From assembly GCA_043777595.1 (NCBI GenBank), contig JAYWHT010000021.1, forward strand, positions 1-19,105: a stretch of DNA of 19,105 bases. Direction: 5' to 3'. How positions within the stretch are numbered: the stretch's first letter is position 1; every line of letters begins with the position of its first letter. The notes beneath the pieces were generated by a model. That model was not told where the DNA came from. It did no database searches and was given only the letters and a program-made list of their open reading frames with translations. Shown one piece after another: positions 1 through 7,960 of this stretch. The translations under genes and the position numbers were made by a program. The DNA is from JAYVJH01 sp043777595 (lineage in GTDB: Bacteria > Bacteroidota > Bacteroidia > Cytophagales > Spirosomataceae).

Positions 1-1025
1 AAGACATCACAGCACTATCGGCGGGTAACTACTCAGTCAAAATTACCGACAACAACAAATGCGTTTTGACGTTAAATTTTGTAGTAGCACAACCCGCAGA
101 TTCTCTGAAAGTAATAGTTACTAAAACCAATATCACTTGCGCCAATCTCAAAGGTGGAAAAATAGATTTGACTATTTCAGGTGGCACTATACCTTATAGA
201 TATGCGTGGTCGAATGGCAGCAATACACAAAATATCAGTGATTTAGCCGCAGGTTCGTACAGTGTAATAGTTACCGACGCTAATGGGTGTACCAAAACCA
301 TAAAAATCACACTCATAGCTCCTACTTGCACCAAACCAACTGGCACAATCTCAGGAACGGCTTTTATCGACAAAGACACCAGCAATACCCAAACCACAGG
401 GGACTTGCCTGCGGCTGGAATTACAGTGTATTTGTTGGATTCATTGGGTAACAAAATTGATAGTACACAGACCGATTCAGATGGTAAATACAGTTTCACA
501 GTACCTGTCGGCACCTATTCGATACTTATGATTCCACCTGCTGGGCAAACATTTGTAAAACCAAAATCGGGCAACGACCCAACGAAAGACTCAGACGCAG
601 GCACTAACGGCCAATCAATACCTATAACTTTGACACCAGCCAATGCGGTAGTTGATGGTGGCCTAAAACCAGGTATTTGTAGCGTACCATTTGAAGCCAC
701 AGCTACTTCGGCTTCTTGTATAAATGGCAATAAAAATATTGATGGAAAAATAGTAATTTCGGGCTTTGCCATAGGCTTAAAATATGACATAATTGAAGCG
801 TCAAGCTACACATTATCAGCTACTTACCAATTAGCCAATAACATTCCAAATGACGGCATATTATTAAAAGATTTGGCAAGCCCAGCATTGCCTAAAGTTT
901 ACACGATTCGAGTATTTAGTGCCGCTGGTTGTGTTACCGACAAGACAGTTATTTTGCAATCGACCAGTTGTGAGTGTCCGCCTGCTATTTGTTTACCATT
1001 AACTATCAGACGAAAAAGGGGATAA
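1..1025 (+). CDS. Partial secreted adhesin with SprB repeats and SdrD-B-like domain (3' end)
   Basis: The reading frame is open from base 3 to the TAA at 1023-1025, so the gene starts before the window; TTG at 66 is not a real start. The visible part opens in a SprB-type repeat (ALSAGNYSVKITDNNKC) and continues with a full second one (DLAAGSYSVIVTDANGC). These repeats occur in Bacteroidota surface and gliding adhesins. An SdrD-B-like/Cna-B-type Ig domain follows (GTISGTAFIDKDTSN to about base 680), with the typical acidic DSDAGTNGQ stretch. The last 110 or so residues form a further beta-rich domain ending in a cysteine-rich, very basic tail (CECPPAICLPLTIRRKRG). I see no standard T9SS type A or B C-terminal domain. 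The protein is inferred to be secreted and cell-surface located; its ligand is unknown. Confidence 0.85.
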   Translation, partial: DITALSAGNYSVKITDNNKCVLTLNFVVAQPADSLKVIVTKTNITCANLKGGKIDLTISGGTIPYRYAWSNGSNTQNISDLAAGSYSVIVTDANGCTKTIKITLIAPTCTKPTGTISGTAFIDKDTSNTQTTGDLPAAGITVYLLDSLGNKIDSTQTDSDGKYSFTVPVGTYSILMIPPAGQTFVKPKSGNDPTKDSDAGTNGQSIPITLTPANAVVDGGLKPGICSVPFEATATSASCINGNKNIDGKIVISGFAIGLKYDIIEASSYTLSATYQLANNIPNDGILLKDLASPALPKVYTIRVFSAAGCVTDKTVILQSTSCECPPAICLPLTIRRKRG

Positions 1026-1030
1026 ATTGG

Positions 1031-1059
1031 TTGTTTTTGAGTGTATTTTTAGATATTTG
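1031..1059 (+). promoter_or_regulatory. Possible Bacteroidota-type promoter for maf
   Basis: TTG at 1031-1033, an 18-base spacer, then GATATTTG at 1052-1059, which matches TAnnTTTG at seven of eight positions. It lies 19 bases before the maf ATG. The match is imperfect, so maf could also be read from the adhesin transcript. Confidence 0.33.
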
Positions 1060-1077
1060 TTCAAAAATTAAAAAATA

Positions 1078-1635
1078 ATGGCACACTCGTCGCTCGTTTT
1101 AGCATCAAACTCACCTCGTCGGCAGCAGCTTTTAAGAGAGCTGGGTTTTAAATTTTCGGTCAAAGTACGGCCAACGTCCGAGATTTTTCCAGCAACGATG
1201 CCGCCGATTGAAGTACCTGCGTACTTGGCCACTCAAAAAGCAGAAGAGTTTAGGATTGATATAAAACAAGAAACGATACTTTGCGCTGATACGATTGTGG
1301 TGGTTGATAACGAAATTTTGAACAAACCCACCGATGCTACTGAGGCAAGAATTATGCTCAAAAAGTTGTCAGGTAGGGCGCATCAAGTCATCACAGGTAT
1401 TTGTGTTATGAATCGGCAATCGACTCAGACTGCTACTGATGTAGCAACCGTATATTTTAAAATCTTGACCGATAATGAAATAGACTATTACATCAAAAAC
1501 TACAGCCCTTTTGACAAAGCTGGTGCCTATGGCGTGCAAGAATGGATAGGTATGATTGGTATTGAGCGCATCGAAGGGTCATATTATACAATTATGGGGC
1601 TGCCCGTGCATTTGGTTTATCGGTTATTGAGTTAA
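1078..1635 (+). CDS. maf: Maf-family nucleoside triphosphate pyrophosphatase
   Basis: Cytoplasmic house-cleaning enzyme that hydrolyses non-canonical or excess nucleotides (dTTP/UTP in the YhdE-like branch) to the monophosphate and PPi. The 185 residues match the family's usual length. Signature motifs are all present: SNSPRR at residues 10-15 (phosphate-binding loop), CADTIVVVD with the catalytic Asp71, NKP at 82-84, and SGRAHQVITG at 98-107. The ATG at 1078 gives the N terminus MAHSSLVLASNSPRR, as expected for the family. The gene lies 52 bases after the adhesin. Its TAA (1633-1635) overlaps the stop of the opposing gene, so the two are strictly convergent. Which nucleotide it prefers cannot be settled by eye. 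Confidence 0.95.
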   Translation: MAHSSLVLASNSPRRQQLLRELGFKFSVKVRPTSEIFPATMPPIEVPAYLATQKAEEFRIDIKQETILCADTIVVVDNEILNKPTDATEARIMLKKLSGRAHQVITGICVMNRQSTQTATDVATVYFKILTDNEIDYYIKNYSPFDKAGAYGVQEWIGMIGIERIEGSYYTIMGLPVHLVYRLLS

Positions 1636-2720
1636 TTTATAATCAAAAACCGCTGGCTACAGCGTTGCTGATTATGGCTACCGACCAAAAAATAACGCCC
1701 CGAAGCCAATATCTGATGGGGTTTCAGTATGTAATCATTGTCAGATAGTTGTTGCCACTCAAACACTACTGGCTGGCCTATGGAGTTGTATATCTGTAAA
1801 TGTTGAGGCTCTAACTGCTGCAATCGAACCCTAATTTGTTGAGTTGAAACTATATTCTGAAATACCCATATCTGTGGAGTAGTATTGGACACAATCACTG
1901 ATATGATTTTAGAATAAGTAAACGTACCATCGTTATCGGTCTGGCGAAGTCGGTAGTAATTTGTGCCAATCATGGGCGTTAAGTCCGTAAAGCGATAGTG
2001 TTTTTGCTGGTACGAATCGCCATTGGTTTTAATATTTGACAACGTCATAAACTCAATTGCATCAAGACTTCGTTGCAACTCAAAGCCCGACACATTGCGT
2101 TCGGAAGCCGTTTGCCACATTATATCTATCTGTTTGTCAAATACTTGTGCCTTAAACGCCGTTAGCTCAACAGGGAGAGGCACTATGGCTACCTTTCCGT
2201 TTATGGTCAGGTTGTCGAGCCGTAGTGCGCCTGTGCCGCTTGCGGCTGAGTAGCCATAAATTCTAAAAGTAGTCGTGGTTTCAATGTCAGTATAAGCCAG
2301 CGCAATATTTAGATTATTGTAGGTGGTTGTTACGGCAGATGCACCAATGTTTGCACCAAAATTATCGGCACTCGACCGAACTACTAACTGTACTGGGCCG
2401 TTGTTGGTGTTATTAAAAACAAACGAAACCGAACTGATGGAGATGCGATAAACTTGGGGAGTTACCGAAAATTCGACATAATCGCCAATGACATTGGTTG
2501 TAGACCAACCACCCAAACTCACCGCACTACCTGTTGCACCGGCAGGAAAGCCTAATTGATTGATGCCCGACAGGTTGAGTGGAGAGGCTACTACGTTTGG
2601 GTTGTCGGTAGCACCATTGCGATTGCCCTCGAAGCCCCAAAATGCAACGAAATTAGTCTGTGCCATTGTGCCGAGTGGCCACAAAACCATAAAACAGCCA
2701 ATTATCCAACGCAATAGCAT
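1632..2720 (-). CDS. Predicted secreted protein with T9SS-type C-terminal region
   Basis: About 362 residues from the ATG at 2718-2720. The N terminus MLLRWIIGCFMVLWPLGTMA is a good signal peptide with cleavage likely before QTN. The N-terminal half is a beta-rich, lectin-like domain (FWGFEGNRNG onward, ending LRLDNLTINGK), similar to those seen in predicted Bacteroidota exoproteins. The next part begins LPVELTAFKAQ and contains GTNYYRLRQTDNDGTFTYSK; this module commonly precedes type IX secretion C-terminal domains. The last 80 residues (LQIYNSIGQPV, ILASGRYFLV) resemble a divergent type A sorting domain. The TTG at 2753 gives a longer frame, but it would lie inside the putative promoter (2751-2758), so the ATG is preferred. 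The function beyond secretion or surface attachment is unknown. Confidence 0.82.
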   Translation of the reverse strand: MLLRWIIGCFMVLWPLGTMAQTNFVAFWGFEGNRNGATDNPNVVASPLNLSGINQLGFPAGATGSAVSLGGWSTTNVIGDYVEFSVTPQVYRISISSVSFVFNNTNNGPVQLVVRSSADNFGANIGASAVTTTYNNLNIALAYTDIETTTTFRIYGYSAASGTGALRLDNLTINGKVAIVPLPVELTAFKAQVFDKQIDIMWQTASERNVSGFELQRSLDAIEFMTLSNIKTNGDSYQQKHYRFTDLTPMIGTNYYRLRQTDNDGTFTYSKIISVIVSNTTPQIWVFQNIVSTQQIRVRLQQLEPQHLQIYNSIGQPVVFEWQQLSDNDYILKPHQILASGRYFLVGSHNQQRCSQRFLIIN

Positions 2721-2750
2721 ACTAATAGTGTTAAATATCCGTAACTTTGA

Positions 2751-2780
2751 CAAATGTAAATAAAAACTATTCTAAATCAA
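2751..2780 (-). promoter_or_regulatory. Bacteroidota-type promoter for the secreted T9SS-like protein
   Basis: On the minus strand, TTG (2780-2778), a 19-base spacer and a perfect TACATTTG (2758-2751) fit the TTG-N17-23-TAnnTTTG consensus. The ATG at 2720 lies about 30 bases downstream. This site argues against translation starting at the TTG at 2753. Confidence 0.6.
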
Positions 2781-2784
2781 TAAT

Positions 2785-2810
2785 TTTGGCACGATTTTAG
2801 GATAACTTTG
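2785..2810 (+). promoter_or_regulatory. Probable promoter for the large sensor kinase
   Basis: A perfect -7 element TAACTTTG sits at 2803-2810, 38 bases before the ATG at 2849. The best -33 candidate, TTTG at 2785-2788, is only 14 bases upstream, shorter than usual. A second -7-like match, TAATTTTG, lies at 2781-2788 without a clear partner. Confidence 0.42.
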
Positions 2811-2848
2811 TTTGGGCAAAATATTAAAACGATATTGGCAACCTCTTT

Positions 2849-5800
2849 ATGGATTTACTGAACGTGAAAAAACATACCAAACATATATTTTTATTGCTAT
2901 CTCTGTTATTGCTTGGTGGTGCATTTTTGTTTAATTTTTTTTCTGATAAAGAAGCATTAGGCGCATCTGACGACAAGTACCTGTCGTCGCTCCGAACAAG
3001 AATCAAAGAAGAGGTAGGAGCGTTGCAACAAGACTTGGGTACTGTGGCAGAGCGTGTTGTGAAAGCGCAACAGTTTAACTTTACAGAACTGCGAACGCTA
3101 ACCAATTACCCATATTATATTTACAAAAACCATGAATTAGTATTTTGGTCAGACCATCGGTTTATTCCAGACTCCGCCAAAATATTTAATATAACCTCAA
3201 CCCATCTTATAGATTTTCAGCAAGGCAAATATATTATTGGCAGGCGGTCGTTGAATATAAAAAACGATGTAATCGACATTTTTTCGGCCATAAACCTACG
3301 CAGAGACTATAAACGAGACAACAATCATTTACAGTCTGGTTATAATTTATCTCTTTTTGTAACTGACCCACAAGAAATTTCGACAAAACAAATAAAACCA
3401 TATCAGACAATATTTGACGATCAAAATAGATTTTTGTTTTCTGTCATTCCACCCAAACTTGAAATTTACCGTAACCAAACGCTCAGTATCAATACTGTGG
3501 TTTTGTCGATATTGTCGGTGTTGTTTTTTGGTATTTATGTCTGGCAATGGGTTATCAGACTGAGTCGAAATCGAAACTACGAGCTATCGTTTGTTATATT
3601 GGCTGCCTATTTGATTATATTACGAATCGGAATGTTATACTTTAACATTCCATCGCTGTTTTATGAAACCGATATATTTAATCCCAAATTTTATGTAGCC
3701 TCCAAGTTTGCACCTTCTCTCGGCGACTTGTTGCTCAACTGTATCGTAGTTTTTGTGCTTGCTCTTTATTTGGTCGATTATTATTACCGCTCCAAAACAC
3801 ATTTTCTATTTACTCGATCTGCCACCAACGTCAAACGGGTTGTGGCTATTGTTGCAGTAGCTCTCAGCTATTGGGTATTTTATGGTTGTTTTCGAGAATT
3901 AGAAAGTATTTATGACAAGTCCAATTTTTCGCTTGACATAACCTTGAGTATTACATTTTCTTCCCTAAAAATCGTTTGTTTAGCCATATTTGTCTGTATA
4001 TCAAGTATTTATTTTTTGTTAATACACATACTAAGCAATATTTTCATTAGGTTCAATGGTAGCCATGGTGCCAATTTATTGAACTTTACTGTCGGAACAG
4101 CCATTGGCTTGTTTACTATGTATCTGTTTGGTGTGGGCTTTGATGTCATAGTTGTCGTACATGCTATATATTTTTTGCTACTCTATTTTTTACGGTTTCC
4201 CCGTATTCTCTATGCATTCCGTTACCGAACGTCTATTTATTACTTTTTGGCGGCTTTATTTTGTACGCTCATCACAACTTACATTGTCTATGAACAAGAA
4301 CAAATTAAAGACGTAGTAAGAAAGCAAGAGTTTGGCCGACAATTGATAGCCGAAAACGACCAGCTTGGCGAGTTTTTGTTAGACCAAGCCAATAATTCTA
4401 TTAAAAAAGACCGAGAGATTCAGAATACTTTTTTGAATGCCAATGCTTTTTTACCGCAAAAAATTCAAGAAAATGTCAAAAGTACGCACCTCAGTATGTA
4501 TTTTGACCTTTACAATATTGAAGTTATACCCTTTTCGGCCAAAGGTGAGCCATTAGATGGTGTTCCGTTTGATCCTTCACCAGACTATGAGTCGTACTCA
4601 ATAGCTTACCGTAAGCCCAACTACAAGACGGCCTATTCGAGTATATTTTTTGTGAACGATGTCGAAAACAATTTTAATAAAGAGTACATCAGCTTAATAG
4701 ACATCAGAAGCGACACGACATTGGTTGGCCATGTTGTGTTGTCGCTCAAACCTCGTAATGAGTTTCCCAAAAGCGTGTATCCTGAGCTATTGATGGAAAA
4801 ACGGTTTATTCAAGCCCCAGAAACTCGTCAATATAGCTATGCCGTCTATGATGCCCAGCGACGACTGCTCTACAGCACAGGTAGCTACAACTACGAACGA
4901 AAACTACCCCCTAATTTTTTGAAAGATAGTGTTTTATACTCAAAGGGTATATTGTTCAATGAATACCGACACGTTGGCGAAAAAGGTAAAAATAGCCGTC
5001 AGGTAGTTGTGTCATCCAAAGAATATACATGGAAGAATATTATTTCAAATTTTTCATTTTTGTATTTAATATTGATACTGTACGTCATTCTGATTATTAT
5101 TTTTTATGCCATCAATTATGGTTTTTCAAAATTAAAAGTCAATTATACAACCAAAATCCAGATATTACTAAATGCGGCATTTTTTTTGCCGCTGGCTTTG
5201 GTGGTCGTAATAATGCTAAAAGTCATCAGTTCCAACTATATCAGCAATCAAGAAACGGCCTATCTTAACAATACCAAAACGGTGGCAACTAACTTTCAGC
5301 CCTATTTGGAAGAAACCATCAGAGGAGGGCGAAGCAAGGCCGCACTCGAAGAAGAACTGGGGCGCATTGCTCGTGATGCAGATTTAGATGTAAACTTTTT
5401 TGATACTAACGGTAAATTATATACTTCGACCAAGCAATTGATTTTTGAAGAAGGGCTGCTATCTAAGCGGCTAAACCCCGAAGGCTACCAACGACTGCTC
5501 GAAGACAAAGAAAATGAGGTACTGCTGTCTGAGTCGTTGGGCAACAATCAGTACCAGACGGCTTATATTTCTGTCAAATCGACTAAGGGTAAGGTGTTGG
5601 GAGTGTTGGGAGTGCCGTACTTTGACTCAAAACCCGAACTCGACCGACAGATTATTGAGGTCATATCGTCGGTATTGAGTGTATTTGCTATTATGTTTTT
5701 GTTGTTTTTGTTGTTATCGTATTGGGCATCGAATATTTTGACGGTGCCACTTAGATTGATTACACAAAAAATTAGAAAAATAAACCTATACCAACTTAAC

Positions 5801-6592
5801 CAACCATTAGAATGGAAATCGGACGATGAAATTGGGGTAATGATAGGGGCATATAACCAAATGCTACGAAAACTCGAAGATAGCAAACAAGAGCTGGCAG
5901 AGAGCGAAAAAGTAGCTGCATGGCGAGAAATGGCAAGACAGGTGGCGCACGAGATCAAAAATCCACTTACGCCGATGAAACTCACTATCCAGCATTTGCA
6001 ACGCACAACCTATCGAAACGTACCTAACGGCGAGCGTATCAATAAAACCTTTGACTCGCTCATTGACCAGATAGATAACATTAGCGACATAGCTACCTCG
6101 TTTTCAGATTTTGCTAAAATGCCACTACCCAAAAATGAGCTTTTTGAGATTACGACTGTTCTCGAAAAAGCAGCAAACTTATATTCTGAAGACCGAAAAA
6201 TAATATTGAACAGCGACATTCAAGCCAAAGATGTATATGTGATGGGCGATAGACAGCTAACGGGTAGAATTATTACCAATCTGATAATTAACGGAATCCA
6301 GTCTGTGCCAACCAATCGTCAGCCCGAAATTACTCTCAAACTACATACCGACGAAGGCAGTGTCTATATTGAGGTCAAAGACAATGGGGTGGGTATTCCT
6401 GAAAACATACGAAATCGTGTATTTTTGCCAAACTTTACAACCCGTGAGCATGAGGGCGGTACAGGATTGGGCTTGGCCATAGCCAAACGAGGCGTAGAAC
6501 ACGCTGGCGGCGCTATATGGTTTGAATCTGAAGAAGACTGCGGCTCGTCGTTTTTTATATCTCTGCCCATCACTAACGCCCGACCTAAATAG
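2849..6592 (+). CDS. Large multi-pass sensor histidine kinase, NtrY-like
   Basis: A 1247-residue inner-membrane kinase. Hydrophobic segments are visible near residues 12-31, 212-236, 246-264, 291-313, 330-347, 372-400, 411-449 and 463-480, then 730-760, 770-793 and 938-960. A large probable extracytoplasmic stretch lies between about 485 and 725, and another between 794 and 937. A HAMP linker follows (about 960-1010, VPLRLITQKIRKINLYQ). The kinase core has the H box AWREMARQVAHEIKNPLTP with His1034, an N box NLIINGIQS at 1144-1152, D box DNGVGIP with Asp1178, and GGTGLGLAIAKR at 1203-1214. All residues needed for ATP binding and autophosphorylation are present. The H box is of the NtrY type. 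No response regulator is adjacent, so its partner and signal are unknown. The length is much above an ordinary kinase (350-700 residues). Confidence 0.92.
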   Translation: MDLLNVKKHTKHIFLLLSLLLLGGAFLFNFFSDKEALGASDDKYLSSLRTRIKEEVGALQQDLGTVAERVVKAQQFNFTELRTLTNYPYYIYKNHELVFWSDHRFIPDSAKIFNITSTHLIDFQQGKYIIGRRSLNIKNDVIDIFSAINLRRDYKRDNNHLQSGYNLSLFVTDPQEISTKQIKPYQTIFDDQNRFLFSVIPPKLEIYRNQTLSINTVVLSILSVLFFGIYVWQWVIRLSRNRNYELSFVILAAYLIILRIGMLYFNIPSLFYETDIFNPKFYVASKFAPSLGDLLLNCIVVFVLALYLVDYYYRSKTHFLFTRSATNVKRVVAIVAVALSYWVFYGCFRELESIYDKSNFSLDITLSITFSSLKIVCLAIFVCISSIYFLLIHILSNIFIRFNGSHGANLLNFTVGTAIGLFTMYLFGVGFDVIVVVHAIYFLLLYFLRFPRILYAFRYRTSIYYFLAALFCTLITTYIVYEQEQIKDVVRKQEFGRQLIAENDQLGEFLLDQANNSIKKDREIQNTFLNANAFLPQKIQENVKSTHLSMYFDLYNIEVIPFSAKGEPLDGVPFDPSPDYESYSIAYRKPNYKTAYSSIFFVNDVENNFNKEYISLIDIRSDTTLVGHVVLSLKPRNEFPKSVYPELLMEKRFIQAPETRQYSYAVYDAQRRLLYSTGSYNYERKLPPNFLKDSVLYSKGILFNEYRHVGEKGKNSRQVVVSSKEYTWKNIISNFSFLYLILILYVILIIIFYAINYGFSKLKVNYTTKIQILLNAAFFLPLALVVVIMLKVISSNYISNQETAYLNNTKTVATNFQPYLEETIRGGRSKAALEEELGRIARDADLDVNFFDTNGKLYTSTKQLIFEEGLLSKRLNPEGYQRLLEDKENEVLLSESLGNNQYQTAYISVKSTKGKVLGVLGVPYFDSKPELDRQIIEVISSVLSVFAIMFLLFLLLSYWASNILTVPLRLITQKIRKINLYQLNQPLEWKSDDEIGVMIGAYNQMLRKLEDSKQELAESEKVAAWREMARQVAHEIKNPLTPMKLTIQHLQRTTYRNVPNGERINKTFDSLIDQIDNISDIATSFSDFAKMPLPKNELFEITTVLEKAANLYSEDRKIILNSDIQAKDVYVMGDRQLTGRIITNLIINGIQSVPTNRQPEITLKLHTDEGSVYIEVKDNGVGIPENIRNRVFLPNFTTREHEGGTGLGLAIAKRGVEHAGGAIWFESEEDCGSSFFISLPITNARPK

Positions 6593-6598
6593 GTTGAT

Positions 6599-6631
6599 TT
6601 TGGAAAATCCCCAAAAACATTTCGTAAATTG
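6599..6631 (+). promoter_or_regulatory. Possible promoter for the ABC permease
   Basis: TTTG at 6599-6602, a 22-base spacer and TAAATTG at 6625-6631 approximate TTTG-N-TAnnTTTG with one T missing. It is 22 bases before the ATG at 6654. The gap after the kinase stop is only 61 bases, so read-through from the kinase gene is also possible. Confidence 0.35.
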
Positions 6632-6653
6632 CAATCTAAAAACTTAGCTTGTA

Positions 6654-7889
6654 ATGAACATCTTTAAAATCAGTTGGGCAAATCTAAAAGACAAAAAACT
6701 CAATAGCTTTTTGAGCGCATTGTTGATGACACTGGGCATTGGTATTATTTCGTTGTTATTGTTGCTCAACAAACAACTCGACGATCAGTTTAGGCGTAAC
6801 ATCAAAGGTATAGATATGGTAGTTGGGGCAAAGGGCAGCCCACTACAACTTATTTTGTCGGCTATTTATCAGATTGATTCCCCTACTGGCAACATTTCAC
6901 TTATTGAGGCTCAACGTATTACCAAAAATCCGTTAGTCAAAATGGCTATTCCGCTCTCCATGGGCGACAACTATAAATCGTTTAGAATTGTAGGCACAAA
7001 TGCCAAATACTCCAATCATTTTGAAGCCAAAATGCAAAATGGAAGGCTGTTTGCTACCACCATGGAGGCCACCATCGGTGCAAAAGTTGCCGCAGTAACG
7101 GGGCTAAAAGTAGGTGATGTATTTGCTGGCGCACACGGGTTTGACAACATGGACGACTTACATGACCTCGCCAAATACAAAGTAGTTGGTATTTTTGAGA
7201 CCAACAACTCAGTCATTGACCAACTTATACTTACCGACCTGTCGAGTATTTGGAATCTACACGAACACACCGAAAGCCCCAGTAGTGGTGCAGCGGCAAC
7301 GGCTTTATTGACAGAAGATTCGACCCAACAAAAAGACGAGTCTGACCAAGAAATTACGGCCTTGCTTATCAAATTTAGAAATCCAATGGGTATGGTTGTG
7401 CTGCCTCGGTTTATTAACCAAAATACCAAAATGCAAGCAGCGTCCGTAGCTTTTGAAATCAATCGACTGTTTTCGATGTTGGGCGTTGGTATAGACACAC
7501 TACGTTTGTTGGCGTTGGTCATTATTATTATTGCTGGCGTGAGCGTGTTTGTATCGCTTTATAACTCTCTAAAAGAACGCAAATACGAAATGGCACTGAT
7601 GCTTTCGATGGGTGCAACTCGTACTCGGTTGTTTATGATGCTGCTGCTCGAAGGCGTTTTGCTGGCTGTAGTTGGCTATTGTGCAGGGGTATTTACGAGC
7701 CGTCTGGGTTTGTGGTTATTTAGCCGAGCCGCCGACTCAGACTTTCATTATTCGTTTGCCAATTTTAGTTTGTTACCAGACGAACTCTGGCTTTTTGTTG
7801 GCGCAATCGCTATTGGTATCGTTGCAGCGGCTATTCCATCGTTGGGGGTATATCGTCTAAATTTATCCAGAACGCTGGCCGAAGATTAG
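6654..7889 (+). CDS. MacB/FtsX-type ABC transporter permease
   Basis: A 411-residue inner-membrane protein with the MacB topology. One N-terminal helix (about 18-40) is followed by a large periplasmic MacB-like core (about 41-280). Three C-terminal helices (about 282-305, 327-355 and 379-403) form the FtsX domain, with the conserved LKERKYEMALMLSMGATR loop between the first two. The stretch MVVGAKGSPLQLILSAIYQ and the following DSPTGNI are conserved in a branch of predicted permeases, some of which I recall from metal-responsive operons of Proteobacteria; that link is memory-based and weak. A polar, acidic loop lies near residues 203-230. No ATPase gene is next to it, so its partner must be encoded elsewhere. 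The substrate is unknown; this architecture usually acts in mechanotransmission or lipoprotein and metabolite export rather than bulk import. Confidence 0.88.
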   Translation: MNIFKISWANLKDKKLNSFLSALLMTLGIGIISLLLLLNKQLDDQFRRNIKGIDMVVGAKGSPLQLILSAIYQIDSPTGNISLIEAQRITKNPLVKMAIPLSMGDNYKSFRIVGTNAKYSNHFEAKMQNGRLFATTMEATIGAKVAAVTGLKVGDVFAGAHGFDNMDDLHDLAKYKVVGIFETNNSVIDQLILTDLSSIWNLHEHTESPSSGAAATALLTEDSTQQKDESDQEITALLIKFRNPMGMVVLPRFINQNTKMQAASVAFEINRLFSMLGVGIDTLRLLALVIIIIAGVSVFVSLYNSLKERKYEMALMLSMGATRTRLFMMLLLEGVLLAVVGYCAGVFTSRLGLWLFSRAADSDFHYSFANFSLLPDELWLFVGAIAIGIVAAAIPSLGVYRLNLSRTLAED

Positions 7890-7906
7890 TAAAAAAACAA
7901 CAGATA

Positions 7907-7936
7907 TTTATTTTTAGTGCAAAGTGTGTAGATTTG
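7907..7936 (+). promoter_or_regulatory. Probable promoter for the OmpA-domain gene
   Basis: A perfect -7 element TAGATTTG sits at 7929-7936, 24 bases before the ATG at 7961. The -33 region is T-rich (TTTATTTTTAG, from 7907) but lacks an exact TTG. Confidence 0.45.
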
Positions 7937-7960
7937 TGTGTTCAAAAAACCTAACCCCTA

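Noticed and set aside
2742..2749. Plus-strand TAACTTTG as an extra promoter
   Set aside because: No -33 element at the right distance and more than 100 bases from the kinase start; better candidates lie closer.
5563..6006. A 147-codon minus-strand open frame
   Set aside because: Antisense to the HAMP and H-box coding region of the kinase.
7016..7522. A 168-codon minus-strand open frame
   Set aside because: Antisense to the ABC permease core; low-complexity Ser/Ala-rich translation with no motif.
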